Shown here: positions 9,273-18,665 of the stretch, piece by piece
How positions within the stretch are numbered: the first letter of the stretch is position 1
Layout: the number at the start of each line of letters is the position of its first letter
Source: Brachybacterium sp. UMB0905
Lineage (GTDB): Bacteria; Actinomycetota; Actinomycetes; Actinomycetales; Dermabacteraceae
Assembly (NCBI RefSeq): GCF_002871795.1
Contig: NZ_PNHL01000003.1
Span: 223,395-287,394 of the forward strand
Direction of reading: 5' to 3'
DNA length: 64,000 bases
Made by a program: the position numbers and the translations under genes
The notes under the pieces: model-generated
What the model saw: the letters and a program-made list of their open reading frames with translations, nothing else
Told to the model about the DNA's origin: nothing
Databases searched by the model: none

Positions 9273-10136
9273 TCACCCCGCCCGCGCGCTGACCTCCACT
9301 CCGCAGCGCTCCCCGGCCGTGCGGGCCTGTTCGGCCACCTCCGCGAAGCGAGCGGGCCAGTCCTTCAGTGCGGTGAGCTGCGCGGCGAAGTCCTCCGCAG
9401 CGCCGTCCGGTCGGGCCTGCTGCAGCACGAGGGCGCGCCCGCCCGCGCGGGACACAGCCCCCACCACCTGTGTGACCTGGTCCAGCAGCGCCGGCGTGAC
9501 GGTCATGCGCAGCTCATGCTCCACGCCGGAGGCGAGCAGCATCTCCAGGGAGCGGTGGGCCCGCTCCCAGGCGTTCGCGCGGCCCACGAGGTCGTCGTAC
9601 CCCGTCGGCGCGGCTTTGACATCGAAGCCCACCCAGTCCACGAGCGGTGCTGCGACGCGGCGCCCGTCGGCCGTGATACCCAGCAGGCCGCTGAGCCGGG
9701 TGGGGAACGCGCCGCCGGTGTGCAGGCCGACGGCGAAACCGGCCTCCCGCACCCGCTGTGCGGCGGGGATGAGGGCGTGCTGCATCGTGGCTTCTCCCCC
9801 GCTGAACACCACGGCATCGAGCAGCCCGCGGCGCCTGGCGAGCAGCGCCTCAAGGTCCGCGAACGATGCCGTGCCGGGGGCGGTGGCATCCAGGATCGCG
9901 GTGTTGTGGCAGTAGGTGCAGCGCCACGGGCAGCCCTGGCAGAACACGGTCGCGGCGAGCTTCCCCGGCCAGTCCACGGTGCTGAGCGGCACGATCCCCG
10001 CGATCCGCAGGTCCTCGGCGCTGACCGGGGCACGGCCGTCGGCGCGGCCGTCGGCGCGGCCGGGGGTGCGGCCGACGGGGCGGACCCCGGGGCGCTCACG
10101 TACCCCGGGGTCCGGCGCGATCGGCAGGGTCGTCAC
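9273..10136 (-). CDS. nrdG: Anaerobic ribonucleoside-triphosphate reductase activating protein
   Basis: NrdG is the radical SAM activase that makes the glycyl radical on NrdD. The 287-residue product has the cluster motif CPWRCTYC (C-x3-C-x2-C) in VFCQGCPWRCTYCHNTAI, then VFSGGEATMQ (the SAM-binding GGE) and the TPALLDQV region. The first 45 residues are a low-complexity Pro/Arg leader with RADGRADGRA repeats encoded by short tandem repeats. The GTG start overlaps the nrdD stop by four bases (GTGA), so the two are translationally coupled. Confidence 0.93.
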   Translation of the reverse strand: MTTLPIAPDPGVRERPGVRPVGRTPGRADGRADGRAPVSAEDLRIAGIVPLSTVDWPGKLAATVFCQGCPWRCTYCHNTAILDATAPGTASFADLEALLARRRGLLDAVVFSGGEATMQHALIPAAQRVREAGFAVGLHTGGAFPTRLSGLLGITADGRRVAAPLVDWVGFDVKAAPTGYDDLVGRANAWERAHRSLEMLLASGVEHELRMTVTPALLDQVTQVVGAVSRAGGRALVLQQARPDGAAEDFAAQLTALKDWPARFAEVAEQARTAGERCGVEVSARAG

Positions 10137-12046
10137 AGCTCGACGGTGCTCGCAGCCGCGGCCTGCTCGGTGAAGAAGGTGCGTTCGGCGTACTCGCCCT
10201 TCTTGCCGATGTTGAACGAGGCCACGGGCCGGAAGTAGCCCATCACGCGAGTCCACACCTCGCAGACCTCCCCACAGCGCTCGCACACGTGGTGCTCACC
10301 GGCCAGGTAGCCGTGCACGGGGCAGATCGAGAAGGTGGGCGTGATCGTCAGGTAGGGCAGGCGGAAGCGGGTCAGGGAGCGACGCACCAGCTCCTTGCAG
10401 GCCTCGGGGCTCGAGACCTGCTCGTTCATGTACAGGTGCAGCACGGTACCGCCGGTGTACTTGCCCTGCAGCTCCTCCTGCCGCTCGAGCGCCTCGAAGG
10501 GATCCTCGGTGGCGCCGACCGGGATCTGCGAGGAGTTCGTGTAGTACGGGTTCTGCGGCGTGCCGGCGGTGAGGATGTCCGCGAACCGCGCCCGGTCCTC
10601 CTTCGCGAACCGGTACGTGGCGCCCTCCGCCGGGGTGGCCTCGAGGTTGTAGAGGTTCCCGGTGAGCTCCTGGTACTCGACCATGCGCTCGCGGATGTGA
10701 TCGAGGATCCGCACGCACATCGCCTGGCCGTGATCGTCCATGAGGTCGTGAGCGTCGGCGGTGAAGTTGCGGACCATTTCGTTCATGCCGTTCACGCCGA
10801 GGGTGGAGAAGTGGTTGTTCAGGTGGCCCATGTACCGCTTCGTGTACGGGTACAGCCCGCCGTCCATGAGCTCCTGCACCGTGGCGCGGCGCCGCTCCAG
10901 GGTCTCCCGCCCCAGCTCCAGCAGATGATCCAGCGCCTCCAGCAGCGCCGGTTCATCCCCGGCGTGCAGGTAGCCCAGCCGCGCCATGTTCACGGTGACC
11001 ACACCGATCGATCCGGTCAGCTCCGCGGAGCCGAACAGGCCGTTGCCGCGCTTGAGCAGCTCGCGCAGATCCAGCTGCAGGCGGCAGCACATGGAGCGGA
11101 TCATCCCCGGATCCAGGTCCGAGTTCAGGAAGTTCTGGAAGTACGGCAGCCCGTACTTCGCGGTCATCGCGAACAGCCGCTCGACGTTCTCACCCTCCCA
11201 GTCGAAATCGGGGGTGATGTTGTAGGTGGGGATCGGGAAGGTGAAGGCACGGCCATCGGCATCCCCGTCCATCATCACCTCGAGGTAGGCGCGGTTGATG
11301 AGGTCCATCTCCGCCTGCAGCTCGCCGTAGGGGACCTCGAACACCTCGCCGCCGATCAGGGCGTACTGCTCGCGCAGATCCTCAGGGCAGGTCCAGTCGA
11401 AGGTGAGATTCGTGAACGGGCACTGCGAGCCCCAGCGGGAGGGGACGTTGAGGTTGTGGATCAGCTCCTGCATGTGCTGACGCACCTGCTCATAGCTCAG
11501 CTGGTCCTTGCGCACGAACGGCGCCATATAGGTGTCGAAGGAGGAGAAGGCCTGCGCTCCGGCCCATTCGTTCTGCAGCGTGCCCAGGAAGTTCACGATC
11601 TGGCCGCAGGCGGAGCCGAAGTGCTGCGGCGGGCGGGAGGCGATCGCGCCGGCCACCCCGTTGAAGCCCTCCTCCAGGAGGGTGCGCAGGCTCCAACCCG
11701 CGCAGTAGCCGGTGAGCATGTCCAGGTCATGGATGTGGATGTCGCCCTCGCGGTGCGCCTGCCCGGCCTCGGGGCTGAACACCTCATCCAGCCAGTAGTT
11801 CGCCATCATCTTCCCGGCGGCGTTGAGGATCAGGCCGCCCACGGAGTATCCCTGGTTCGCGTTCGCGTTCACCCGCCAGTCCGCGCGCGAGGTGTACTCG
11901 GTGACGGTGGCGACCGGGTCGATCAGACGGCGGGCCGGGGTGCCGGCGATAGCGTTCGGCGCGGCGGCAGCGTCGGTCTCGGGGGCAGGGCGCGCGGCGG
12001 CAGCGTCGGTCTCGGGGGCAGGGCGCGCGGAGACAGAGGCAGTCAT
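10133..12046 (-). CDS. nrdD: Anaerobic (class III) ribonucleoside-triphosphate reductase
   Basis: The 637-residue enzyme reduces NTPs to dNTPs without oxygen. Visible signatures are EYTSRADWRVNANANQG, GDIHIHDLD, PSRWGSQCPFTN, the zinc-binding CPVHGY...CERCGEVC site near the C-terminus, and TRVMGYFRPV, whose Gly is the expected glycyl radical site. An alanine-rich leader contains a perfect repeat (RPAPETDAAAA twice), also visible in DNA at about 11,965-12,030. ATG 12046 has a strong AGGAGAG ribosome site. nrdD-nrdG form an operon, under a pair of NrdR boxes upstream. Confidence 0.97.
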   Translation of the reverse strand: MTASVSARPAPETDAAAARPAPETDAAAAPNAIAGTPARRLIDPVATVTEYTSRADWRVNANANQGYSVGGLILNAAGKMMANYWLDEVFSPEAGQAHREGDIHIHDLDMLTGYCAGWSLRTLLEEGFNGVAGAIASRPPQHFGSACGQIVNFLGTLQNEWAGAQAFSSFDTYMAPFVRKDQLSYEQVRQHMQELIHNLNVPSRWGSQCPFTNLTFDWTCPEDLREQYALIGGEVFEVPYGELQAEMDLINRAYLEVMMDGDADGRAFTFPIPTYNITPDFDWEGENVERLFAMTAKYGLPYFQNFLNSDLDPGMIRSMCCRLQLDLRELLKRGNGLFGSAELTGSIGVVTVNMARLGYLHAGDEPALLEALDHLLELGRETLERRRATVQELMDGGLYPYTKRYMGHLNNHFSTLGVNGMNEMVRNFTADAHDLMDDHGQAMCVRILDHIRERMVEYQELTGNLYNLEATPAEGATYRFAKEDRARFADILTAGTPQNPYYTNSSQIPVGATEDPFEALERQEELQGKYTGGTVLHLYMNEQVSSPEACKELVRRSLTRFRLPYLTITPTFSICPVHGYLAGEHHVCERCGEVCEVWTRVMGYFRPVASFNIGKKGEYAERTFFTEQAAAASTVEL

Positions 12047-12163
12047 GGGGTTCTCTCCTGGTGAGGTGCTGCGGATGAGGCTGCGGGCGCTGCAGGGAGA
12101 GCAGACGGGGCCTGGGCCCGTCGCGGCCACCGCATTCGATGTCACGCTTACGCTAGGAAGCGG

Positions 12164-12211
12164 CCACTACATGTAGGGGTCGCGACACGCCCGCGACACG
12201 ACATGTTGTGG
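12164..12211. promoter_or_regulatory. Pair of NrdR boxes upstream of nrdDG
   Basis: CCACTACATGTAGGGG at 12,164-12,179 and ACACGACATGTTGTGG at 12,196-12,211 both fit the NrdR palindrome (ACAC-w-A-y-A-T-m-T-w-G-w-G-k). Their starts are 32 bp apart, three helical turns, the usual layout for this ATP/dATP-sensing repressor. They lie 118-165 bp upstream of nrdD and between it and the divergent ygbA-like gene. Confidence 0.8.
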
Positions 12212-12390
12212 CGGCCGGGAGATTTCGCAGCCGATGGCGGGACCAACGTCCCCGCTGAGGTTCAGGGCTGACGGCGGCGCTCGCGCGCCGGGACGACACC
12301 GGCACACCCCCCGGAACAGTCGGACACCCCACGAGCTGACGACCTGACACATCCCGGGCCGATGTCGTGAAAAGCGTTTAGGATGCGGCC

Positions 12391-12948
12391 ATGACCGCTA
12401 CGCCGCTGCCCGATCCCGCCTCCCCTCCCGTCCGCTCCCGCACCGCGGACCGTGCGCGGGCGGATCGTCAGCGCGGCCCCAGCCCGCGGTATCTGCGCGA
12501 GGTGCAGCGTCCCGAGATTCGCGAGGACATCCGTACGCTCGCGTTCTTCGTGCGCGTGAACTGCGACGGGAACCATCGCACGCTCCCCCGTCGGCCCCAC
12601 GAATCCCATGCGGTGACCGCCGGGGTGTACGACGATCCGGGGCTGCGCGGGGTGCAGGCCCACGGTGTGCCCACCCTGTGCCAGGAGTGCTCCGACCATC
12701 TCGCCTACGGGGAGGCGCGGCGCGTGTTCTGCCCCCTGGATCCCAAGCCGTTCTGCGCCGAATGCGAGATCCACTGCTTCATCGCCGCGGAACGCGCCTG
12801 GAACAAGCAGATGATGCGCTACTCGGGGCCGCGGTCCCTGTTCCATGGCTATGCCCTGGAGGGTGCCAAGCACTTCGCGCTCAGCGTGCGGCGCTACTCG
12901 GGCACGTACGTGCGGCGGATTCTCCAGCGTGAGAACGCGTCGGCGTAA
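12391..12948 (+). CDS. YgbA-like nitrosative-stress protein
   Basis: The 185-residue product has a non-conserved Pro/Arg leader of about 35 residues and then the Cys-rich core of the family annotated as nitrous oxide-stimulated promoter / YgbA: LCQECSDHLAYGEARRVFCP and PKPFCAECEIHCF (residues about 96-130), followed by MMRYSGPRSLFHGYALEGAKHF. The Cys pattern (C-x2-C, then C, C-x2-C-x3-C) suggests a metal or iron-sulfur site. In E. coli ygbA is controlled by the NO sensor NsrR. Here it is divergent from nrdDG, across the NrdR boxes, which suggests a link to restoring dNTP synthesis. Confidence 0.8.
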   Translation: MTATPLPDPASPPVRSRTADRARADRQRGPSPRYLREVQRPEIREDIRTLAFFVRVNCDGNHRTLPRRPHESHAVTAGVYDDPGLRGVQAHGVPTLCQECSDHLAYGEARRVFCPLDPKPFCAECEIHCFIAAERAWNKQMMRYSGPRSLFHGYALEGAKHFALSVRRYSGTYVRRILQRENASA

Positions 12949-13034
12949 GGAAGGTCCGGGGCATCGCCCCTGATCCAGCAGCGGTGCCCCATCCCTCCCG
13001 TGCCGAGCGAAGCGCTCGCGACCGGGCGAGATTC

Positions 13035-13420
13035 TCAGTGCCCGGCGAAGTTCTGCGTCGCGTACCAGGAGCCCTTGGAGCTCTGCGCCACGCCCACACC
13101 GAGGTCGGTATAGCTGGCCCCGAGGATGTTCTGCCTGTGCCTCGAAGACCCCATCCACTGCTGCACCATCGCGGCAGCCAACCCGGTGGCCGAGCCGGAT
13201 CCCGCACTACGCATGAGGATGTTCCCCGGGGCGGCATGCCACCCGGACGGGTACTGCGAGGTGAAGTTCGGACGATGCATGAAATCCCCGGTCCGCGCCA
13301 TGGTCTCCGACCAGTCCACTGCGATCCGGTCCGACGTGCTGTTGCGCTCCAGCGGAGACACCCCTGCCTTCTTCCGCTCCACATTGACCAGCCGGAACAC
13401 CTCAGCGCTGACCGTTTCAC
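13035..13420 (-). pseudogene. CAP-domain (SCP/PR1-like) secreted protein, 3' part, split by the composite transposon
   Basis: This piece holds a nearly complete CAP domain: EVFRLVNVERKKAGVSPLERN, RIAVDWSETMARTGDFMHR, GWHAAPGNIL, MVQQWMGSSRHRQNILGASYTDLGVGVAQS and WYATQNFAGH. The gene is cut at its 5' side by the ISL3 end at 13,421. A short GTG start is formed by the IS end itself, but that product would lack any signal peptide. The missing upstream part continues in frame at 19,029 on the other side of the 5.6-kb insertion. Confidence 0.85.
13413..13420. repeat. Left copy of the 8-bp target-site duplication
   Basis: CGTTTCAC abuts the outer ISL3 end and is repeated at 19,029-19,036 outside the other end. 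ISL3 elements typically make 8-bp duplications. Confidence 0.85.
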
Positions 13421-14833
13421 GGCTCTTCACAGATGAGGGTGTAGGGACCGTCGGCGCGGCGGTGCCGGGATAGGCGCCGAGGTCTCCCGATGATGGAAGT
13501 TCCTAAGCTCGCCATCTGGAAGACCTCGACGCGCTCCACGCTACCTTCACCACGCCCGATCCCGATACTTTCTGCCAGCTCGACCGGCTGGGCCTGACCG
13601 TGACCGGGCAGCGGATCGAGCCACACCGATCGGTGCTGGAGTGTCGCGTGATCGAACCGGACAACTGGTGCCACCGGTGCGGTCAGCAGGGCGTCTGCCG
13701 AGGAACTGTCATCCGGCGCCTGGCCCACGTCCCGCTGGGTTGGCGACCAACGATGTTGCAGCTCAGAGTGCGCCGGCATCGGTGCCCGGACTGCCGCAGC
13801 GTGTGGCGTCAGGACACCACGGCCGCAGCCGGGCCCCGTGCCGTGCTCTCCCGGCACGCAACACTGTGGACGCTCAAGGGCGTAGTCATCGATCGCATGT
13901 CCGTCGCTCGTATCGCCACCGGTCTCGACGTTGCCTGGAACACCGTCAACGACGCGATCTTGACCACTGGCCAGCAACTGCTGATCAACGACCCCGCCCG
14001 GCTCGACGGCGTCCGCGTGATAGGCGTGGACGAGCACGTGTGGTCCCACACCCGCCGGGGCAGCAAGTACGTCACCGTCATCATCGACCTGACTCCGATC
14101 CGCGACGGCACCGGCCCCTCCAGACTGTTGGACATGGTTCCGGGACGTTCGAAGAAAGTGTTCAAGACCTGGCTCGATGCTCAAACCGCAGAGTTCCGGG
14201 ACGGAGTCGAGGTCGTTGCGATGGACGGATTCTCCGGCTACAAGACCGCGACCGCCGAGGAGCTACCCGAGGCGACCGCAGCGATGGACCCGTTCCACGT
14301 CGTCGCGTTGGCTGGCGAGAAGGTCGATCAAAGCCGCCAACGCGTCCAGCAGGCACCCCTCGGTCATCGTGGCCGGTCCGCAGACCCGCTCTACGGAATC
14401 CGCCGAGTACTGCACACCGGAGCGGACCTGCTCACCGACAAGCAGACCACCCGCCTGAGGGCCGCGTTCGCCAGCGATGCGCACGTCGAGGTCGAAGCTC
14501 TACCAGCGCATCGTCGCCGCGTATCGTCACCCCGACCGCGCCGCGGGAAAGAAGGCTCTGCAGGCAGTGATCGACGACCTCACCGAGGAAGTACCCAAGC
14601 AGCTCAAAGAGCTGATCACCCTTGGTCGGACCCTGAAACACCGGGCCGGGGACGTGCTGGCCTACTTCGACCACCCCGGCACCAGCAACGGCCCCACGGA
14701 GGCGATCAACGGCCGGCTCGAGCACCTCCGCGGCACCGCGCTGGGCTACCGCAACCTCGCCCACTACGTCATCCGATCGCTGCTGGACACCGGAGGATTC
14801 AGAACCGAACTACACCGCCATCTGTGAAGAGCC
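13421..14833 (+). mobile_element. ISL3-family insertion sequence (copy 2)
   Basis: A 1.4-kb element with inverted ends GGCTCTTCACAGATGA; its right end (TCTGTGAAGAGCC) closes at 14,833. It is the longer relative of the deleted copy at 0.86 kb and carries the frameshifted transposase. Its right end lies inside the coding sequence of another ISL3-type transposase. Confidence 0.85.
13600..14827 (+). pseudogene. ISL3-family transposase with an 11-bp frameshifting deletion
   Basis: The frame holds the N-terminal zinc finger (CHRCGQQGVC...RRHRCPDCRSVW), the first catalytic Asp in GVRVIGVDEHVW, the second in VEVVAMDGFSGY, and, after a frame change near 14,499, the final acidic region GPTEAINGRLEHLRG ending TGGFRTELHRHL. 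Compared with copy 1, eleven bases are missing after GTCGAGGTCGAAGC, shifting the frame. Upstream, homology extends to about 13,470, but the expected ATG is AGG and a TAA interrupts, so the 5' end is also damaged. Both full copies in this window are therefore non-autonomous. Confidence 0.85.
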
Positions 14834-15052
14834 GGGAATGTCCCGAACCCGCTGTGACCGGCTGGAATGGACCTTCGTCGCGAGCACCCCGCAGGACGGA
14901 CAGCCCGGCCGGACGGTCGAGACGACCACCGCCCGTCGGCCACCATCGGGCAGGTCGACGGCGTCGATAACGCGGTAGTTGGGCAGGTTGAAGATCGTGC
15001 TCGCAGCATCCCGCTGCGAACCAGTACCCTCATACACAGGCTCGTGGTCCAC
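14834..15052 (-). pseudogene. N-terminal fragment of a different ISL3-family transposase
   Basis: On the minus strand the frame from 15,052 encodes IFNLPNYRVIDAVDLPDGGRR then VSTVRPGCPSCGVLATKVHS and RVRDIP, the classic N-terminus of a second ISL3 subgroup with a C-x2-C zinc-finger half. It is cut off exactly at the right end of copy 2, so one IS landed inside another. Upstream, at 15,043-15,103, inverted GGCTCGTGGTCC / GGACCACGAGCC arms flank its putative start region. Confidence 0.75.
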
Positions 15053-15213
15053 TGGAATGTGGATGTCTTGACAACACCCATCACAACAGGACCACGAGCC
15101 GTGTTACGCCAACGACGCGACGCTCCCCATCACCACGAACCGAAAAGAGCCCTGAAGAAGTGCCGCCACCGTTTTGTATTGACGAGGCGTTGTCCATAAC
15201 CCTATCTCGTCCG

Positions 15214-15855
15214 TCAGGCCTTTTTGCGTTCGATCAGTTTGCGCTTTTCTAGGCGCAGTGTGACGTCGGCTGATCGTGCAAGCTGTTTCGAGTGGGTGAC
15301 GACGATGACGCACTTGCCCCTCTCATGGGCTGCATCCCGCAGAATCTCGATGACTCCTTCGGCGGTTTCCTCATCGAGGTTGCCGGTGGGTTCATCGGCC
15401 AAGATGACCGGTGCGGAGGAAACCAGCGCGCGGCCGATGGCCACTCGCTGCTGCTGACCACCAGACAGCGCAAGCACATTCCTCTTCGCAGCAGCGGCAT
15501 CAATGCCCAGCCGGGTGAGGTCGTCAATGCTGGCCTTGGGGTTGACCAGGCGCAGGTTCTCCAGAGGTGTCAGGTAGTCGATGAGGTTGTAGTTCTGGAA
15601 CACTAGCGCAATCTGGTCTTTGCGGTGGCGGGTATACCCGGTTTCGGCAATATCATCGCCGCCAAACCGAACCGTCCCCTGACTGGGCGCATCGAGTCCA
15701 GCCAGCAGGTTCAACATCGTAGTTTTGCCCGCACCGGACGAACCGACGATCGAGTAGAACGTGCCCTCTTCGAAGTGATAGGTGACGTTGCTGAGCACCC
15801 GCTTGACAGAGTTGGCGTAGCTGAAGTTGACGTGATCAAGCTGCATGATGGCCAT
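15214..15855 (-). CDS. ABC transporter ATP-binding protein (MacB/LolD-like)
   Basis: The 213-residue ATPase has Walker A GSSGAGKT (about 39-46), Q-loop VFQNYNLID, signature LSGGQQQRV (about 130), Walker B VILADEPTGN and the H-loop VVTHS. The short form matches ATPases that work with FtsX-type permeases to export peptides or lipids or to sense cell-wall agents. It is the last gene of the operon, 8 bp after the permease stop. ATG 15,855 has AGGAAA upstream; an ATG three codons later is also possible. Base composition is lower in GC than in flanking host genes. Confidence 0.9.
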   Translation of the reverse strand: MAIMQLDHVNFSYANSVKRVLSNVTYHFEEGTFYSIVGSSGAGKTTMLNLLAGLDAPSQGTVRFGGDDIAETGYTRHRKDQIALVFQNYNLIDYLTPLENLRLVNPKASIDDLTRLGIDAAAAKRNVLALSGGQQQRVAIGRALVSSAPVILADEPTGNLDEETAEGVIEILRDAAHERGKCVIVVTHSKQLARSADVTLRLEKRKLIERKKA

Positions 15856-15863
15856 GATGTTTC

Positions 15864-17219
15864 CTAACTGAGTTTTGCAAGAATTCGTTTGGGGCGCTGC
15901 ATGACGAGCGGCAGGACTCCCACAGACACTCCGATAAGAACAATGGCGGCTCCCAACACCAACGCCAGGCCAACATGACCGGCACCCATGCTCGGCTGAA
16001 TCGACGACAGCGTCTCCCCACCCACCTGGGCGAAGACCGCCTGCCCCAACCGAGTGGAAAGAACCGTCCCGGCCACTGCGGCAATGACTGCGGCCACACC
16101 GGTGAAAATACTCGCTTCAATTGCGAACTGCGACAGTATATTGCCTTTGCTTTTACCCAGAGACAAAAGGATGCCGATTTCGTGAATCCGTCCGCGCGCC
16201 CAGAAAGTGCTCACCAGTGTAAGCATGCACGCGCCGGCCACGCACAGGCCCAACAGCAGGATTCCCAGCAGCCGGTCCACGCCAGAAATCGCCTGGAGTA
16301 CGGGTGCGAACTGTGCGGAATTGTCCTCCAGCGTCAGCTCCGGTGCGATGCGCCCAGCAGCCGCGAGCGCCTCCGGCAGCTGCTGCGCGTTCTGCGTGAA
16401 ATAGCGGCCCGTAGTCAGGGGTGCGCCCAGCTTCTGCGCCGATGCAAGATCCATGAAAATGTGGTTCTCGGATGCCCCGGACGGAAGGCCCGTAGGGTTG
16501 TCTGTTTTGCCTTCAAGGATGCCAGCAACCGTGACCGTGACTTTGTCACCCTCGTTGCTAAGCGTGAGCTTATCTCCCAGGCCGAGTTTGTTGTGATCAG
16601 CGAACGCGCGGTGGATGATGGCCTTCCCAGCGCCGGCCTTCCCTGCATCACCGCCCGCACCAGCCTGCAAACCTTCGTCCGCGCCCACGTGCTCCCCTTC
16701 GACGAGCTGGTACAGCTTGCCCTGGAATGCGGGGTTGAGCGAGGAATCGCTGGTTCCGGTCACACTGACGTCACCTGCGAACTGTGGGTCCAACTGAACT
16801 CCACTGGCACCCAGCACCGGCTGCGTACCTTCGGGCCGGGCCAAGAAGGCCGCCTCAAGACTGTGCCGCGCCACCTGGGGCAGGGCTGCTAAACGCTCAG
16901 CCACCTCCCGATCGATTCCCGCGGAATCTCGCGAGGTGCCGCCCGGCTGGGCGGCCGGGCTCTCCCCCGCCCCAGGTGCCTCACCTGAGCCGGGCTCCAC
17001 CTCGTCACCCGGTTTACCGGGCTCACCTGTTGACCCGACCGCCGTGAATCCGGCGCCGATGTTGGTGTTGATGGCATTTTTGACGTCGGCCATGGTGGAG
17101 CGAACGCCGGATTGGGCGACGAGTGCTGTGAACACCACGGTCATGATGAGCGTCATGAGCAGGGTGCGGGTGGGTTTGCGGGTGACGCATCGGATTGCGC
17201 GCGACCATGGGCTGCTCAT
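15864..17219 (-). CDS. FtsX-like ABC permease (MacB type), second
   Basis: The 451-residue protein has an N-terminal membrane helix (RTLLMTLIMTVVFTALVAQS), a large extracellular MacB_PCD-type domain of about 260 residues with a Gly/Pro/Glu-rich insertion at residues 65-95, and three C-terminal helices (LLGILLLGLCVAGACMLTLVS, FTGVAAVIAAVAGTVLS, LALVLGAAIVLIGVSVGVLPLV). The HEIGILLSLGKSKGNILSQF segment after the first of these is the FtsX coupling region. Its start overlaps the preceding permease stop (ATGA). Confidence 0.85.
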   Translation of the reverse strand: MSSPWSRAIRCVTRKPTRTLLMTLIMTVVFTALVAQSGVRSTMADVKNAINTNIGAGFTAVGSTGEPGKPGDEVEPGSGEAPGAGESPAAQPGGTSRDSAGIDREVAERLAALPQVARHSLEAAFLARPEGTQPVLGASGVQLDPQFAGDVSVTGTSDSSLNPAFQGKLYQLVEGEHVGADEGLQAGAGGDAGKAGAGKAIIHRAFADHNKLGLGDKLTLSNEGDKVTVTVAGILEGKTDNPTGLPSGASENHIFMDLASAQKLGAPLTTGRYFTQNAQQLPEALAAAGRIAPELTLEDNSAQFAPVLQAISGVDRLLGILLLGLCVAGACMLTLVSTFWARGRIHEIGILLSLGKSKGNILSQFAIEASIFTGVAAVIAAVAGTVLSTRLGQAVFAQVGGETLSSIQPSMGAGHVGLALVLGAAIVLIGVSVGVLPLVMQRPKRILAKLS

Positions 17220-18583
17220 GTGGCGTCCACCAGGATTTCGCGGGGGCTCTTGCGCATCATCGGCACCGTGGTGATGGCAACGACACAGGCGATGACTGCA
17301 ACACAGATAATTGCGGCTTGGATGACCGAGCCAGACGTCAGGCCCACAGTCAGGTTCTCCAGTGTTTGGGCTGACGCGGAGGATTCCATGTCAGCACCGA
17401 ACTGGCCGGCCTGAGCCATGTCCTGCGCTGCCGACTTGTTCACACTGGCTAGGGTGGTGTCGCCCATCCATTGGGCGAATCGGCCGGCGGCGAAGTAGGC
17501 GGCGATAAACGCCGGTACGGCGATCAGAATCATTTCGGTGAAGTACTGTGCGGCGATGCAGGTCTTAGTCACGCCGATCGACAGCAGCGTGCCGGTTTCC
17601 CTGTTGCGTTCGCGCAGCCACAGGAACAGGACCAGAGCCACGACCGTGGCGGCGAAAATGGTGGCGGCAACGGTGGTGTTGCGCATGATGCTCTTGATGC
17701 CGTCAACAGCTCCGGTGATGCCCGAAAGGTACTGGGCCGATGGGGAGATCTGGTAGTTCTGCCAGTCGATGCCCTGCTCCTTCGCGGCCTGAGTGACCTC
17801 GTCGAGGTCGGCGTCGTTGCTGATGAAGAAATTCGCGTCCTGATAGATCTCGTTGCCTGGCGTGAACTTGTACAGCGCGCGTGTGGTTTCAAGGTCGGTG
17901 AACACGGTGTTGGCGAAAAGCTCATTGCGCGTTGCTGCCGGTCGGGGATTGTCGCCGGATACGAGGCCAACAATTTCGGTGGTGACCTCTTCTGTGGACT
18001 GGCGTTCGTTGTCGACGTCGTACTTATTGCCCTTCAGTGTCAGTTTGCTGCCCACGCCGAGGTTGTTGGCTTTGGCGAGGTCTTCATGGATGACGGCTTT
18101 GTTCTTGTCGTCCGGCCTTAGGTGGCGGCCCTGGGTGAGTTTCAGTGTGCCGCTGCGGAAGTTGTTGTCGATTTCGCTGTTGTTCACACCCCACACGTTG
18201 ACGGCGTTGCCGAACTGTTCTTCACGCTGTTTGTCGTAGTCGTCGTGGTCGAGTTTCTGCACTTTCGCGCCCACGAGGTCAGCGGTGACGTTCTGCCGGG
18301 CCACGTGCGCCTCCACGCCGTCCAGCCCCGCGAGTTTGTCGATGTCAGCGGGTTTGACGGTGCCGGCGCCTCGTGGTGTTCCGAGATTGTGCTGGGGGTT
18401 GTTCTCCAGGACGAACCCGCGGCCGGTCTTTGCTTCGATCTCGTTCGACACGTGGTCGGCTGAACGAGTGACGGCGCTTGCCGCCATAACCACGGTGGCC
18501 ATGATGGCCAGAACAGCAAAGATGATGACTGTTTTCACCGGTTTGCGGACACAGTAACGCCAGGCTCTCCCTACGAACATCAA
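17216..18583 (-). CDS. FtsX-like ABC permease (MacB type), first
   Basis: The 455-residue protein has the same plan as its neighbour: an N-terminal helix (TVIIFAVLAIMATVVMAAS), an extracellular domain with LTLKGNKYDVDNERQSTEEVTTEIVGLVSGDN, and three C-terminal helices, with RNRETGTLLSIGVTKTCIAAQYF as the coupling segment. The two permeases presumably pair as a heterodimer with the downstream ATPase. The upstream region (18,584-18,670) contains the palindrome GTAGGAACCTAC, a possible operator for the operon. Confidence 0.85.
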   Translation of the reverse strand: MMFVGRAWRYCVRKPVKTVIIFAVLAIMATVVMAASAVTRSADHVSNEIEAKTGRGFVLENNPQHNLGTPRGAGTVKPADIDKLAGLDGVEAHVARQNVTADLVGAKVQKLDHDDYDKQREEQFGNAVNVWGVNNSEIDNNFRSGTLKLTQGRHLRPDDKNKAVIHEDLAKANNLGVGSKLTLKGNKYDVDNERQSTEEVTTEIVGLVSGDNPRPAATRNELFANTVFTDLETTRALYKFTPGNEIYQDANFFISNDADLDEVTQAAKEQGIDWQNYQISPSAQYLSGITGAVDGIKSIMRNTTVAATIFAATVVALVLFLWLRERNRETGTLLSIGVTKTCIAAQYFTEMILIAVPAFIAAYFAAGRFAQWMGDTTLASVNKSAAQDMAQAGQFGADMESSASAQTLENLTVGLTSGSVIQAAIICVAVIACVVAITTVPMMRKSPREILVDAT

Positions 18584-18653
18584 AACTTCCCTTCCAGGGT
18601 GATAGCGGCAAGAGCCCGCGCGCTGGTTGTGGTGCGCTGCCGAACAGATGCTG

Positions 18654-18665
18654 TAGGAACCTACT
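18654..18665. promoter_or_regulatory. Palindrome upstream of the ABC operon
   Basis: GTAGGAACCTAC is a perfect 12-bp palindrome about 70 bp upstream of the first permease gene. It may be a regulator site; no regulator is encoded inside the transposon. Confidence 0.35.

Noticed and set aside
10289..12064. A 591-codon open frame on the plus strand
   Set aside because: Antisense to nrdD, low-complexity Arg/Val/Glu composition, no domain.
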